Positions 36,668 to 45,778 of a DNA stretch of 62,563 bases are shown here, piece after piece; within the stretch, counting starts at the first letter, position 1; the number at the start of each line of letters is the position of its first letter. The notes beneath the pieces are model-generated. The model saw nothing but the letters and a program-made list of their open reading frames with translations. It did no database searches and had not been told where the DNA came from. The position numbers and the translations under genes were made by a program. The stretch comes from Clostridia bacterium (GTDB taxonomy: Bacteria; Bacillota; Clostridia; Christensenellales; Borkfalkiaceae): NCBI GenBank assembly GCA_017399035.1, contig JAFQEM010000010.1:1-62563 (forward strand). The letters run 5' to 3'.

Positions 36668-37710
36668 TCTAAATACCCCCAAAGATTAGAGATTTCAATT
36701 TTGACGGGTCTGCAATCGCCTACGCCGTGAACCATAATAAGCGTTATATAATCACCGCTACGTTTTTTATCAGTAAGAGATGCATTGCAAATTTGCTCAA
36801 TAGTATAGGGGCAAGCCGTTTGCCTAACGTTATCTTCAACAATTTTAATTGCATTTTGATATAAGTCGCTATCTATAAACCCGTGGTTTAGAGAACTTTT
36901 AAGTATAATTTTCAGCCCCATTGCGACTGCGTTTCCGTGCGGAATAGTATAATTAGAAAGTCTTTCTATTCCGTGCGCAGGGGTATGACCTAAATTAAGA
37001 AGTTTACGCAATCCGCCCTCAAACTCGTCTTTTTCTACCACCATACGCTTATAATCCACGCAAAGATAAACTAGGTCTACGATATCGTAGTCAGTTAAAA
37101 GTAAATCAAAAACACGCTTGTCGAGCAATGAATATTTTACTGCCTCGCCCATACCGTCTTGAAAAATTGACTTGGGCAAAGTTTTAAGCATATCCGTATC
37201 GCAAATTACAAGTTCGGGTTGATAGAAGGCACCTACCAAATTTTTACCTTGAGGTAAATCAATAGCAGTTTTTCCACCAACCGAAGAATCTATTTGCGCA
37301 AGTAAAGTGGTAGGAATTTGAATATATTTAATACCTCTTAAGTAAGTTGCAGATGCAAAACCTGCCATATCACCAACAACGCCACCGCCAAGAGCGATTA
37401 TTGCGTCCGTTCTTGTGAATTGATTTTCAGCCAAAAACTGCAAAATTTTAGAATACGTATCAATATTTTTGCTACACTCTCCGTGTAAAAATGCAAACTT
37501 TACAACTTCAAAACCGCTATCTTTTAACAAGTTGATAACTTTTTGAGAATACAAGCCGTCAACCGTATCGTCGGTAACTAACGCAAGTTTTTTTGTCGTT
37601 ACAACTTGGCTAACAAGTTTACCAACGTTTTCAATTATTCCGCTACCTATAATAACGTCGTAAGGCTTTGATACTTTTACATTTATAATTTTTTGTGCAT
37701 TACTTGTCAT
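36664..37710 (-). CDS. aroB: 3-Dehydroquinate synthase
   Basis: 348 residues. The NAD-binding ALGGGVVGDMAGFASATYLRG, DSSVGGKTAIDLPQGKN and zinc-ligand LNLGHTPAHGIE and HGNAVAMG motifs are all present. It cyclises DAHP to 3-dehydroquinate. It overlaps tyrA by 11 nt. Confidence 0.97.
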   Translation of the reverse strand: MTSNAQKIINVKVSKPYDVIIGSGIIENVGKLVSQVVTTKKLALVTDDTVDGLYSQKVINLLKDSGFEVVKFAFLHGECSKNIDTYSKILQFLAENQFTRTDAIIALGGGVVGDMAGFASATYLRGIKYIQIPTTLLAQIDSSVGGKTAIDLPQGKNLVGAFYQPELVICDTDMLKTLPKSIFQDGMGEAVKYSLLDKRVFDLLLTDYDIVDLVYLCVDYKRMVVEKDEFEGGLRKLLNLGHTPAHGIERLSNYTIPHGNAVAMGLKIILKSSLNHGFIDSDLYQNAIKIVEDNVRQTACPYTIEQICNASLTDKKRSGDYITLIMVHGVGDCRPVKIEISNLWGYLD

Positions 37711-38563
37711 CTACAACCTTGCTCCTTCTCATCTTTTCGGACAAGAGTTTTTTCTCATTACCGTCAGCGAGTAATTGTTTCATCTTGTCAATATCACGAT
37801 TTTTAAGCGCGCTTTTATATTCATTTAAGCTATTAACTATAGAATCTATTTCGTTTACCAAAAAATCTGCGTTATCTATGGTCAGTTGCGACCACATCTC
37901 GGGTGAAAGCCTTGCAACCCTTGTCATATCTCTAAAACTGCCTGCGGAAAAGCCCATAAACTGCAAAGCCGTTTCACTCTTTATATACGCGCTTGACACC
38001 AAATGCGCAAGTTGTGAAGTAAACGCTATAATTTCGTCGTGCTTTTCTGCCGTGGTTATAACAACCGTGCCAAAACCGATTGACAACGAATATGCTTTTA
38101 GCCACGCAATTTTTTTCAAATCTGCCTTTACGGGAACAAGAATCATTGACGCTCTGTCAAAAAGCGTTGCGGTTGAGTGATTTACGCCTGAAAATTCACG
38201 CCCCGCCATAGGGTGTGCGCTTATAAAATCTAATTTAGGAAACTTGTTTGCAAGTGTTTTCATTTGCTCAACAACCCTGCGTTTGTTTCCGCAACAGTCC
38301 ATAACCAAACACCCGTCTTTAAGAAGTGGACAATATTGTTCTAACGCACCTTCTAGTGCGTTGGGATATAGCGAGAGCACCAAAACGTCTAATTCTTTAA
38401 CGTTTTGCTCGTTCAACTCGTGATGATATGCGCACAACAACTTGCCGTCAAGCATTGCTTTTTTGCTTACGTCAAACGCATAAACAATATCTTTAGTGCG
38501 GTTTACTATCGTTCTGCCAAGCGAACCGCCTATCAATCCCAAACCTATAATACCTATCTTCAT
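37700..38563 (-). CDS. tyrA: Prephenate dehydrogenase
   Basis: 287 residues from ATG 38563 (a TTG lies 2 codons upstream). The Rossmann motif GIIGLGLIGGSLGRTI opens the protein. SAHPMAGREFSG and the TAEKHDEIIAFTSQLAHLVSSA segment match TyrA. It oxidises prephenate to 4-hydroxyphenylpyruvate for tyrosine. No chorismate mutase or ACT domain is fused. The mutase comes from PheA, later in the operon. The Shine-Dalgarno is weak. Confidence 0.94.
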   Translation of the reverse strand: MKIGIIGLGLIGGSLGRTIVNRTKDIVYAFDVSKKAMLDGKLLCAYHHELNEQNVKELDVLVLSLYPNALEGALEQYCPLLKDGCLVMDCCGNKRRVVEQMKTLANKFPKLDFISAHPMAGREFSGVNHSTATLFDRASMILVPVKADLKKIAWLKAYSLSIGFGTVVITTAEKHDEIIAFTSQLAHLVSSAYIKSETALQFMGFSAGSFRDMTRVARLSPEMWSQLTIDNADFLVNEIDSIVNSLNEYKSALKNRDIDKMKQLLADGNEKKLLSEKMRRSKVVDDK

Positions 38564-38580
38564 AATCAACCGTTCTTAAG

Positions 38581-39597
38581 TTAAAAATTTACTTTTTTTC
38601 CTACTAATTTTGCCATTGCCCCAACTTTACCCATAAGTGAAGAGAATTGTTCGGGGTTAAGTGATTGCGCACCGTCGCAAAGGGCGCGTTTGGGGTCGTT
38701 GTGAACTTCTATAATCAAACCGTCTGCACCTGCGCCCACGCTTGCTAGCGACATAGGTTCAACGAATTTGGCTATACCAGTAGAGTGGCTTGGGTCAATA
38801 ATTATAGGCAAGTGAGTTTTTTCTTTAAGAGCGGGAACAGCCGACAAATCAAGGGTGTTTCTTGTCATTGTTTCAAAAGTTCTTATGCCCCTTTCACATA
38901 AAATAACCTGACAATCGCCCTCTGCCATAATGTATTCTGCGCTCATAAGCAGTTCTTGCAATGTGTTCGCAAGTCCACGTTTTAATAATATAGGCTTACC
39001 GGTCTTTCCAACTTCTTTCAAAAGTTCAAAGTTTTGCATATTTCTTGCGCCTATTTGAATTATGTCAACGTCTTTAAACAAATCAAGGTGGCTAACCGAC
39101 AAAAGTTCAGTTACTATCGGAAGACCTGTTTCTTCTTTCGCTTTAAGAAGTAAGCCTATACCCGTATCTTTAAGACCTTGGAAAGCGTAAGGCGAAGTTC
39201 TTGGCTTAAATGCGCCACCGCGAAGAAGCGTTGCCCCCGCTTTTTTTACAGCCTTTGCAACTTCAATAATTTGACTTTCAGATTCAACTGAACACGGCCC
39301 TGCAATAACCGTAAAATTATCGCCACCGATTTTAGTTCCACCAACTTCAACAACCGTGTCAACAGGGTGAAACTTTCTATTTGCATTTTTATAAGGCTCT
39401 TGAACACGCTGAACTTGTTCAACGATATCTAATGAAGAAATTAAGTCTTGGTCAACCTTGCTAGTATCGCCAACAAGACCTAAAACGGTTGACTGTTCGC
39501 CACGACTAACGTGAACGTCAAGCCCAAGTTCTTTTATCCATTCAACAAGATTGTTAAATTGCTGTTGTTCACAAGAATTTTTTACTACGATAATCAT
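38581..39597 (-). CDS. aroF: DAHP synthase (3-deoxy-7-phosphoheptulonate synthase, type I-beta)
   Basis: 338 residues. An N-terminal ferredoxin-like domain (about 1-70) precedes the barrel with AGPCSVES, LLRGGAFKPRTSPYAFQG, GARNMQNFELLKEVG and DPSHSTGIAKFVEPM. This is the AroF subtype common in Bacillota. It condenses PEP and erythrose-4-phosphate, the first and controlled step. It is the first gene of the aromatic operon, 234 nt after the leader terminator. Confidence 0.97.
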   Translation of the reverse strand: MIIVVKNSCEQQQFNNLVEWIKELGLDVHVSRGEQSTVLGLVGDTSKVDQDLISSLDIVEQVQRVQEPYKNANRKFHPVDTVVEVGGTKIGGDNFTVIAGPCSVESESQIIEVAKAVKKAGATLLRGGAFKPRTSPYAFQGLKDTGIGLLLKAKEETGLPIVTELLSVSHLDLFKDVDIIQIGARNMQNFELLKEVGKTGKPILLKRGLANTLQELLMSAEYIMAEGDCQVILCERGIRTFETMTRNTLDLSAVPALKEKTHLPIIIDPSHSTGIAKFVEPMSLASVGAGADGLIIEVHNDPKRALCDGAQSLNPEQFSSLMGKVGAMAKLVGKKVNF

Positions 39598-39673
39598 AAA
39601 ATTTACTCCTAAATTTGTAAATTAAAACTGCAAATAATATTTTTAAATTGTTTTAAAGGTTTTATATTTAATT

Positions 39674-39828
39674 AAACGGATTAGATGCAAGACAATTTAT
39701 TTTAATGGTTTAGAAACAAGTTGCAGTAGGCTCGACCAAGCAAAAGGATGAAATTGACCTTTTTGGTCATTGAAGTCCAAATGCTTTTCAGTAACGACGC
39801 ATAACGAAGTTTATAAAACGCTTAATAA
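39674..39828. repeat. Intergenic repeat within the aro leader (copy 6)
   Basis: Starts AAACGGATTAGATGCAAGAC and contains the inverted pair TTGACC-TTTTT-GGTCAT followed by TGAAGTCCAAATGC, then AAGTTTATAAAACGCTTAAT. It is a divergent member of the family seen at 9311 and 24156. It lies between the attenuator hairpin and aroF. Confidence 0.6.
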
Positions 39829-39830
39829 GA

Positions 39831-39859
39831 AAGGGCTTTGTAATCACTACAAAGCCCTT
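39831..39859 (-). terminator. Attenuator terminator hairpin of the aro operon
   Basis: Perfect 10-bp stem AAGGGCTTTG / CAAAGCCCTT with a 9-nt loop, followed on the minus strand by TCTTATT. The tail is weak in T. An upstream GCUUGA (39872-39877) can pair with UCAAG (39857-39861) and would compete with the hairpin. Confidence 0.7.
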
Positions 39860-39912
39860 GAGTTTGTTTTTTCAAGCAAAAACAATCCGTATAGTAATTA
39901 CTATCGAAATAT

Positions 39913-39963
39913 TCAAGACCTGCTATTAAAGTAAAAGTAAAAATACGAATTGTTAAATTTCAT
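39913..39963 (-). CDS. Phe/Tyr leader peptide of the aromatic operon
   Basis: 16 codons: MKFNNSYFYFYFNSRS, with YFYFYF at positions 7-12, giving four Phe and three Tyr. GAGGG lies 6-8 nt before the ATG. It begins about 18 nt after the predicted transcript start and is followed by alternative RNA pairings and a terminator hairpin. This is the layout of ribosome-stalling attenuation, as in E. coli pheL. The operon makes both Phe and Tyr. Confidence 0.85.
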   Translation of the reverse strand: MKFNNSYFYFYFNSRS

Positions 39964-39987
39964 AATATTGCCCTCTAAATTGCCTTT

Positions 39988-40016
39988 ATTATACTACTAC
40001 AAAAAAGAACTGTCAA
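39988..40016 (-). promoter_or_regulatory. Promoter of the aromatic amino acid operon
   Basis: TTGACA (40011-40016), 17-bp spacer, TATAAT (39988-39993), perfect consensus on the minus strand. Confidence 0.9.
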
Positions 40017-40055
40017 GTAATTTGTAAACAAACTTTTAGCATTTTTCAATATTTT

Positions 40056-41084
40056 TTATAACTCTGATTGTTCTCTAGCATCATAATAGGTTGCGTTGTC
40101 AATGCTAGTGGGAATTTGACGCCACGTATTAGCATAAACGTATAGATTCGAATTTGTTACAGTTGTGCTTTTAGTAAACCTTAATGCGCCGGTATCGTCA
40201 AAAATACAACCCCTTACAACAAGCGAAACTTGACAATCTTGTAAAGTTTCGTTTTTAGCCGTAAACATTATGCACCTATTTCTAACGATATCTTTAAAAT
40301 AGCAATTTTCAATTATCGTTTCGCCTTCAACACTATAATGTCCTAAACGAATTGCGCTATAAGCAATATGTTCAAAATGACAATTTTTAATAACGGTTGT
40401 TCCCCAAGTTTCGCCTATAAAAATAGCAGACAAGTTAGAATCTTCATAATTAACGTTATTAGTTACGTCTTTAAACGTGCAACCGTCTACAATAAGATTT
40501 TCTACAACACCTTTTTTCCACGCGCTGTTTATAGTGCCAAGCCCAGAAAAATTACAATTTTTTATAGTTATATTAGACCAGTAAGAAAAACCGCCCGCAG
40601 TTTCAAATTTTATGCAAGGGGAATAATCGGTTTCAGGGTCGTTATAATAAATATCTATATTCTCAATGGTAACGCCGTCTGCCCCACCGTTTACTTGAAC
40701 AACTTCAACTCTAGTTCCCTCTTCTGCAACCAAACGCACCTTTTTTTCAAAATCGCCAACGTAAATTTGACCGTAAGTACCTTTCTTTAAGCAAATGGTA
40801 ATATCGCCGTTTGCCGTTTGTTGTGCTTTTGTAACCTCGTTTCCGTCAGCCGTTCTATTGCCAGTATACTTTATGACAGCGTCCGCATTAAAAGTATCTA
40901 TAACTTCATCAGTTGCCTCACCGCACATCTTGCATTTTTTTGAAATGGTAACTACGCCACCGCTTTCAGCGTAAAACTGTTCATTGCCAGCAATATGCTC
41001 ACACTTTTCTTTGCACGCAGAAAAAGTAAATATGCACGCCGTTAAAATAAACGCCGTTATAATTAAAGAAACTATTCTTTTCAT
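40056..41084 (-). CDS. Lipoprotein with parallel beta-helix
   Basis: 342 residues. The signal ends FSAC (Cys24). A Cys-rich piece follows (CEHIAGNEQ... CKMCGE). From about residue 100 it is a right-handed beta-helix with repeated turns such as VTIENIDIYYND, ITIKNCNFSG, LIVDGCTFKDV, TVIKNCHFEHI and ETIIENCYFKD. It is probably surface-anchored. Such folds bind or cleave polysaccharides, but no lyase catalytic residues could be identified. It stands alone between the aro promoter and icd. Confidence 0.8.
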   Translation of the reverse strand: MKRIVSLIITAFILTACIFTFSACKEKCEHIAGNEQFYAESGGVVTISKKCKMCGEATDEVIDTFNADAVIKYTGNRTADGNEVTKAQQTANGDITICLKKGTYGQIYVGDFEKKVRLVAEEGTRVEVVQVNGGADGVTIENIDIYYNDPETDYSPCIKFETAGGFSYWSNITIKNCNFSGLGTINSAWKKGVVENLIVDGCTFKDVTNNVNYEDSNLSAIFIGETWGTTVIKNCHFEHIAYSAIRLGHYSVEGETIIENCYFKDIVRNRCIMFTAKNETLQDCQVSLVVRGCIFDDTGALRFTKSTTVTNSNLYVYANTWRQIPTSIDNATYYDAREQSEL

Positions 41085-41130
41085 TTAATATCCCCAAACA
41101 ATAATTTTACTATTAAAAACAAAAATTTAA

Positions 41131-41215
41131 GGTTTTGCTTGCAAACAACAAAAACTTTGCCGTGTTTTACATAACGCAGTTCGCCTTGCAAAAAATTAAC
41201 TACCTTTAATATTTT
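41131..41215. repeat. Degenerate copy of the 150-bp tandem repeat
   Basis: GTTTTGCTTGCAAACAACAA and ACTTTGCCGTGTTTTACA resemble part of the copy at 19331 (GCTTGCAAGGACGC, ACTTCGCCGTGTTTCA). No ORF was seen. Similarity is partial. Confidence 0.35.
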
Positions 41216-41282
41216 ACCATACACTTAAAAACCATACAATATAAAAAAAGATTATTTTATGCTTAAATTCAATATATATAAC

Positions 41283-41312
41283 AAAAAACATCAACCGCAG
41301 TTGATGTTTTTT
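41283..41312 (-). terminator. Terminator of icd
   Basis: CATCAAC-CGCA-GTTGATG stem flanked by A6 and T6. It can work on both strands. Confidence 0.85.
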
Positions 41313-41337
41313 ACAAAGACTTACGTTGGTTTTTTTA

Positions 41338-42537
41338 TTATATTCTTTTTGCTATTGCTTTAAGGAAATCTTTAGAGTTAAGTTTTATAGGCGTTACACC
41401 CTCTTTTTTGAAAAGAGAAACAAGGTCGCCCGTCATCTCGCCACCCTTAATGGTGTCAAGCGTTGCGTTTTCAAGGCGAATTGCAAAATCAACAAGCGCA
41501 TTATTGCCGTCAAGTTCGCCACGTTTTTTAAGCGCACCCGTCCAAGCAAAAATTGTTGCAACGGGGTTTGTAGAAGTTTCTTCGCCCTTAACGTATTTAT
41601 AATAGTGGCGAGTAACCGTGCCGTGAGCAGCCTCGTATTCATAAACGCCGTCGGGTGAAACTAAAACGCTGGTCATCATTGCAAGACTGCCGTAAGCGGT
41701 TGCTACCATATCACTCATAACGTCGCCGTCGTAATTTTTGCACGCCCAAACCATACCGCCTTCACTTCTAACCACACGAGCAACTACGTCGTCAATGAGC
41801 GTATACATATATTCAATACCCGCTTTTTCAAATTTTTCTTTATATTCGTTTTGATATATGCGGTTAAAAATTTCTTTAAAATTGCCGTCGTAAACCTTAC
41901 TTATTGTGTCTTTAGTGGAAAACCATAGTGGCATTTTCATATCAAGCGCATAATTAAAACAAGCACGAGCAAAACTTTCAATAGACTTATCGGTGTTATG
42001 CATTGCCATAATAACGCCACCGCCACTAAAGTCGTGAACGGTCTGTCTAACTTGATTTCCATCTTTATCCGTATAAACTAGTTCCGCCTTGCCTTGCGCG
42101 GTTTTTCCGTCAACTGCCTTATAGATATCGCCGTATGCGTGGCGGGCTATAACGATAGGTTTTTTCCAAGTTGGAATGTAAGGGGTTATGCCGTCAACTA
42201 AAATAGGCGCGCGGAACACCGTGCCGTCAAGCATTGCCCTAATAGTTCCGTTGGGGCTTTTATACATAGCCTTTAGCGAATATTCTTCAACTCTTTGCGC
42301 ATTGGGCGTTATCGTTGCGCACTTTACGGCAACACCGTATTTTTTAGTTGCAAGCGCGCTTTCCGCAGTAACGCCGTCGTTAGTAAGGTCGCGGTTTTTA
42401 AGACCTAAATCATAATATTCCGTTTTAAGTTCAACAAACGGTTCAATTAAAATTTCTTTAATCCATTGCCATAAAACTCTGGTCATTTCGTCGCCGTCCA
42501 TCTCGACGAGTGGCGTAGACATCTTTATTTTTTCCAT
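41338..42537 (-). CDS. icd: NADP-dependent isocitrate dehydrogenase, eukaryote-like type II
   Basis: 399 residues. It has the homodimeric type II IDH signature rather than the E. coli type: [46 protein letters not shown] and [17 protein letters not shown]. It converts isocitrate to 2-oxoglutarate with NADP, supplying glutamate in anaerobes. No citrate synthase or aconitase gene is beside it. Monocistronic by its surroundings. Confidence 0.96.
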   Translation of the reverse strand: MEKIKMSTPLVEMDGDEMTRVLWQWIKEILIEPFVELKTEYYDLGLKNRDLTNDGVTAESALATKKYGVAVKCATITPNAQRVEEYSLKAMYKSPNGTIRAMLDGTVFRAPILVDGITPYIPTWKKPIVIARHAYGDIYKAVDGKTAQGKAELVYTDKDGNQVRQTVHDFSGGGVIMAMHNTDKSIESFARACFNYALDMKMPLWFSTKDTISKVYDGNFKEIFNRIYQNEYKEKFEKAGIEYMYTLIDDVVARVVRSEGGMVWACKNYDGDVMSDMVATAYGSLAMMTSVLVSPDGVYEYEAAHGTVTRHYYKYVKGEETSTNPVATIFAWTGALKKRGELDGNNALVDFAIRLENATLDTIKGGEMTGDLVSLFKKEGVTPIKLNSKDFLKAIAKRI

Positions 42538-42660
42538 AGAATTACTCCAAATCTTTTGTTAAAAAATATTTTACCATAACTTATAGTTTTTTTCAAGTGT
42601 TTACTCTTTTAAGGGCTATTTGAATTTACATATATAAATTATCAATCTTTTTTATGTAAA

Positions 42661-43761
42661 TTATCTTTTCACTTTTGCGCCTTTACCTACACAGCCCGTC
42701 AAAACACCCGATTTAAATTCAGTTTGAACGGAAAGCGAACGAGCGTAATCACCTAGCGCGCGGTTTATAACTTCGCTCAAAATTGTCGTTAGCGTTTTTA
42801 AGGTGTTACCAAATAAATAATAGGCAAGCGAACCGGGAACGGTGTTTATTTCATTTAAAATTATATCTTTATCTACTAAAAAATAATCTATTCTTATAAC
42901 CCCAGTAAACCCTGCCTCGCAATAAACTTTTTGCGTTATTTTTTTTATTTTATCTGAATATTTTTTGTCGATATCTGCAGGGAAAATTCTCTTTCCGCTT
43001 TTATATTTATCGCCAAAAGTTAAAACTTCGTTTCTTCCCACGGGGCGTTCACACTCGGAAACGACAACGTTACCGCCCGAATCTTGATAGCACGCGCAAT
43101 TTATTTCTATAAAATTTTCCAAACACGGCTCTATTATTGCGCTTTCGCCAAACCTTAACGCATATAGTAACGCCGTTTTTAGCGTTTGGTCGTCAACGGC
43201 TTTATTTACGCCTATGCTTGAACCAGACTTGTTTGGCTTAACTATAACGGGATAATTTAAGTTCTTTTTTACCTTTTCAAGTTGCTCTAAACTGCTTACC
43301 GTTATACTATTTAAAGTTTTTACACCCAAACCTTTCATAACCGTTTTAGTAAACGTTTTATCCATACACACTGCGCTTGGCGTTATAGGTGGCGAGGCAA
43401 GCGGAATTTTGCACATAGATAATAAACCGTAAAGACAACCGTCTTCACCACGCTCGCCGTGTAAACAGTTAAGCGCAACCGATAGGGCGCAAAACTTTTT
43501 TAACTTGTTCTTTTTTAAAACGTATAAACAATTATCTCCGCAAACTAAAGTTACTTTTAAAAGTTTTTTATAATCAAGGCATTTATAATTATCTAAGTCT
43601 TTAAGAACCTCGCCCGTATACCACTCACCGTTTTTATCTATGTATATAGGAATACCGCAAAAAGCGTTATCGTCTAAAGAATTTAACGACATAACACCAG
43701 TTATGACCGATATATCGTGTTCAACCGATTGACCCCCGAAAAACACCGCCACATTTTTCAT
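42661..43761 (-). CDS. ddl: D-alanine--D-alanine ligase
   Basis: 366 residues from ATG 43761, with GGAGGTGT upstream; a longer frame to 43842 includes that site. It has the N-terminal FFGGQSVEHDIS, the ATP-grasp core with VKPNKSGSSIGV and LNEINTVPGSLAYYLF for Mg binding. It makes the D-Ala-D-Ala dipeptide used by MurF, whose gene follows upstream in the window. The serine of the dipeptide-binding SVEHDIS loop is conserved. Confidence 0.95.
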   Translation of the reverse strand: MKNVAVFFGGQSVEHDISVITGVMSLNSLDDNAFCGIPIYIDKNGEWYTGEVLKDLDNYKCLDYKKLLKVTLVCGDNCLYVLKKNKLKKFCALSVALNCLHGERGEDGCLYGLLSMCKIPLASPPITPSAVCMDKTFTKTVMKGLGVKTLNSITVSSLEQLEKVKKNLNYPVIVKPNKSGSSIGVNKAVDDQTLKTALLYALRFGESAIIEPCLENFIEINCACYQDSGGNVVVSECERPVGRNEVLTFGDKYKSGKRIFPADIDKKYSDKIKKITQKVYCEAGFTGVIRIDYFLVDKDIILNEINTVPGSLAYYLFGNTLKTLTTILSEVINRALGDYARSLSVQTEFKSGVLTGCVGKGAKVKR

Positions 43762-43831
43762 AAAAAAAACACCTCCGCTCAAATTTTTCCGCTTTGGTGT
43801 TTTAATTATATCTTTACTAAAAGTAATTTTT

Positions 43832-44056
43832 ATTCCCCTCAAAGATTAAAGGGATATTTACAAAATCCTAAAACGTTTCAACTGTAGAAACTATTTTCCC
43901 TTAAAGAATAAGGGGATATTTACAAAATCCTAAAACGTTTCAAATGCAAGTCAGACACGGAAAACGAGTAATTTATGCAGGGCGCATACGCCTCTGTATG
44001 TAACCAAATAAATACGCAAGTTTTACGCGTATCACGCAGTATTTCAAACGTTTTAG
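43832..44056. repeat. Intergenic repeat block between ddl and murF (copy 7)
   Basis: Two hairpin motifs, CCCCTCAAAGATTAAAGGG and CCCTTAAAGAATAAGGGG, each followed by ATATTTACAAAATCCTAAAA and CGTTTCAA. The unit GACACGGAAAACGAGTAATT, GCAGGGCGCATACG, GTATGTAACCAAATAAATAC follows and closes with CAAACGTTTTA. It is nearly identical to 50326-50446. It ends about 11 nt from the murF stop. Confidence 0.8.
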
Positions 44057-44066
44057 CAAAACCTAA

Positions 44067-45767
44067 TTAGTTATAATTATCAGGCAAATCGTTTTCAAAC
44101 AACACCACGTCGCCCTCTAAAACAATTTCGTTAAGCAACGCGTTGCCTTTGTTTAAACTCTTTGCAAACTTGATATTTTCTCTAGGCATACCGCCTTCAA
44201 TTAGACCGTTAATGAGCATAACTGCGTTATGGTTGCCTATTATTATAACTATATCGGCGTGTTGAGCAAGCGTTTTACCAAATTCCATATTTACCACGTT
44301 TTCAACTTTGCCAAGTTCCACAAGCCCCGGTGTTAAAACAATTTTTCTACCCTTAAACGAGTCAAGAACTTCCATTGCCGCGTCAATTCCGTCTACGTTT
44401 GAATTATAACTGTCGTCAATAAGAACGATTTTTTTATTGTTGGGCATAAGTTCAAGCCTATGTTCTATTGACTGTATTCTATTTATACCCATAGCAATTT
44501 CTTTTGGGGTAAGCCCTATTTTATAAGCCACTGCAGATGCAAGACAAATGTTTCTTACGCTATGTCTACCAAGTAGCACGGTTGAACATTTGACCGACTT
44601 TTCCCCACCGAAAACAAGAGTAAAACTCATACCCTTTGCGTCCATTTTAACGTCGGTTGCCGTTACGAAGTTATCTTCATTTTTCAATCCTGTTGCATAC
44701 TTTTCGCCGTTGAATCGTCCCATCAATTCTAAAGCGTTTGCATTATCCGTCGCAAAAAATCCTACGCCACCTTGTGGTAAATTTTCAAAAAGTTCATACT
44801 TGGTATCTTTCGTTACGTCTATTGACCCAAAACTTTCTAAATGCTGATTGTTTACACCCGTCAACACACCGTATTGAGGCTTAACCATTTGCGTAATTTC
44901 TTTGATATCCCCACGACTTCTTGCCCCCATTTCGGCAATAAAAACGTCGTGCGTGCTGTCTAACTGTTTAGCCGTGATTGCAATTCCAAGCGGTGTGTTA
45001 TAAGACTCGGGCGTTGCCAAAACCCTATATTTTTGAGAGAGTATTGTCTTCAAAATTTCTTTAACGCTAGTTTTTGCAAAACTACCAGTTATACCTATTT
45101 TTATAACGTTTGAAGTGTTAAGTTTGTTTACCGCGCGACGAATATAATATCTTCTAATAATCGTTTCTAACGGCTCGTTAAACCCGTACGCTAAAAACAA
45201 AATATACGGCGTTAAAATAGGCGTTACGCACATAAGTGAAAAACGCAAAAGCGCAACGACTTCGTCGCCGATAACAAAAGCAAGATAATTAAGCAAAACT
45301 ATTATGCCGAACGATATTGACGCAAGAAAAATAAAATAGGTTACGCAAAGCCTTACTAGACGTTTTGTCTTTTTTAAGGGAACTTTTGCATTTACGCTAC
45401 TTTCAGTGCTAATATAGAGCAATGCAAAAATAATATACGAAACGAAACCTAAATATGAAATTGCGCTTTGCCCAACGTCTATGCCCATTATTTTGTTTGC
45501 TAAAGGCGCAAAGCAAATATTAAGCACGCAAAAGAACAAAAACGCTAATAGGCACAAAAGCATAAGCCTTGACATATAAGGCGTATCTTTATTAGACAAC
45601 CACTTAAAATAACGTTTGCCACGATAACCGCATTGTTGCAACACTAAAATAAACTTCATTGATGCGAAGAAAAGCAAAATAGCGTTCATAATGCTTAAAA
45701 CAATATAAACGGTAAGTTGGTCGCCTGTAAACAAATCTTTAAACTGCGTTACTGTTGTAGGTAACAT
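44067..45767 (-). CDS. murF: MurF with N-terminal membrane domain
   Basis: 566 residues. About 200 N-terminal residues carry five or six hydrophobic helices. The Mur ligase part follows: P-loop-like GITGSFAKTSVKEIL, EMGARSRGDI, LIDDSYNSNVDGIDAAM and TPGLVELG. MurF adds D-Ala-D-Ala to UDP-MurNAc-tripeptide. Soluble MurF is ~450 residues. The P-loop has Ala where GKT is usual (GSFAKTS), which deserves notice. It is the last gene of the putative ribU-led unit, 11 nt after a hydrolase gene, with an AAAAGGAGA site. Confidence 0.9.
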   Translation of the reverse strand: MLPTTVTQFKDLFTGDQLTVYIVLSIMNAILLFFASMKFILVLQQCGYRGKRYFKWLSNKDTPYMSRLMLLCLLAFLFFCVLNICFAPLANKIMGIDVGQSAISYLGFVSYIIFALLYISTESSVNAKVPLKKTKRLVRLCVTYFIFLASISFGIIVLLNYLAFVIGDEVVALLRFSLMCVTPILTPYILFLAYGFNEPLETIIRRYYIRRAVNKLNTSNVIKIGITGSFAKTSVKEILKTILSQKYRVLATPESYNTPLGIAITAKQLDSTHDVFIAEMGARSRGDIKEITQMVKPQYGVLTGVNNQHLESFGSIDVTKDTKYELFENLPQGGVGFFATDNANALELMGRFNGEKYATGLKNEDNFVTATDVKMDAKGMSFTLVFGGEKSVKCSTVLLGRHSVRNICLASAVAYKIGLTPKEIAMGINRIQSIEHRLELMPNNKKIVLIDDSYNSNVDGIDAAMEVLDSFKGRKIVLTPGLVELGKVENVVNMEFGKTLAQHADIVIIIGNHNAVMLINGLIEGGMPRENIKFAKSLNKGNALLNEIVLEGDVVLFENDLPDNYN

Positions 45768-45778
45768 CTTTTCTCCTT

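Noticed and set aside
39831-40016. T-box leader for the aromatic operon
   Set aside because: No AGGGTGGNACCGCG antiterminator box or stem I specifier was seen; the short Phe/Tyr ORF explains the leader better.
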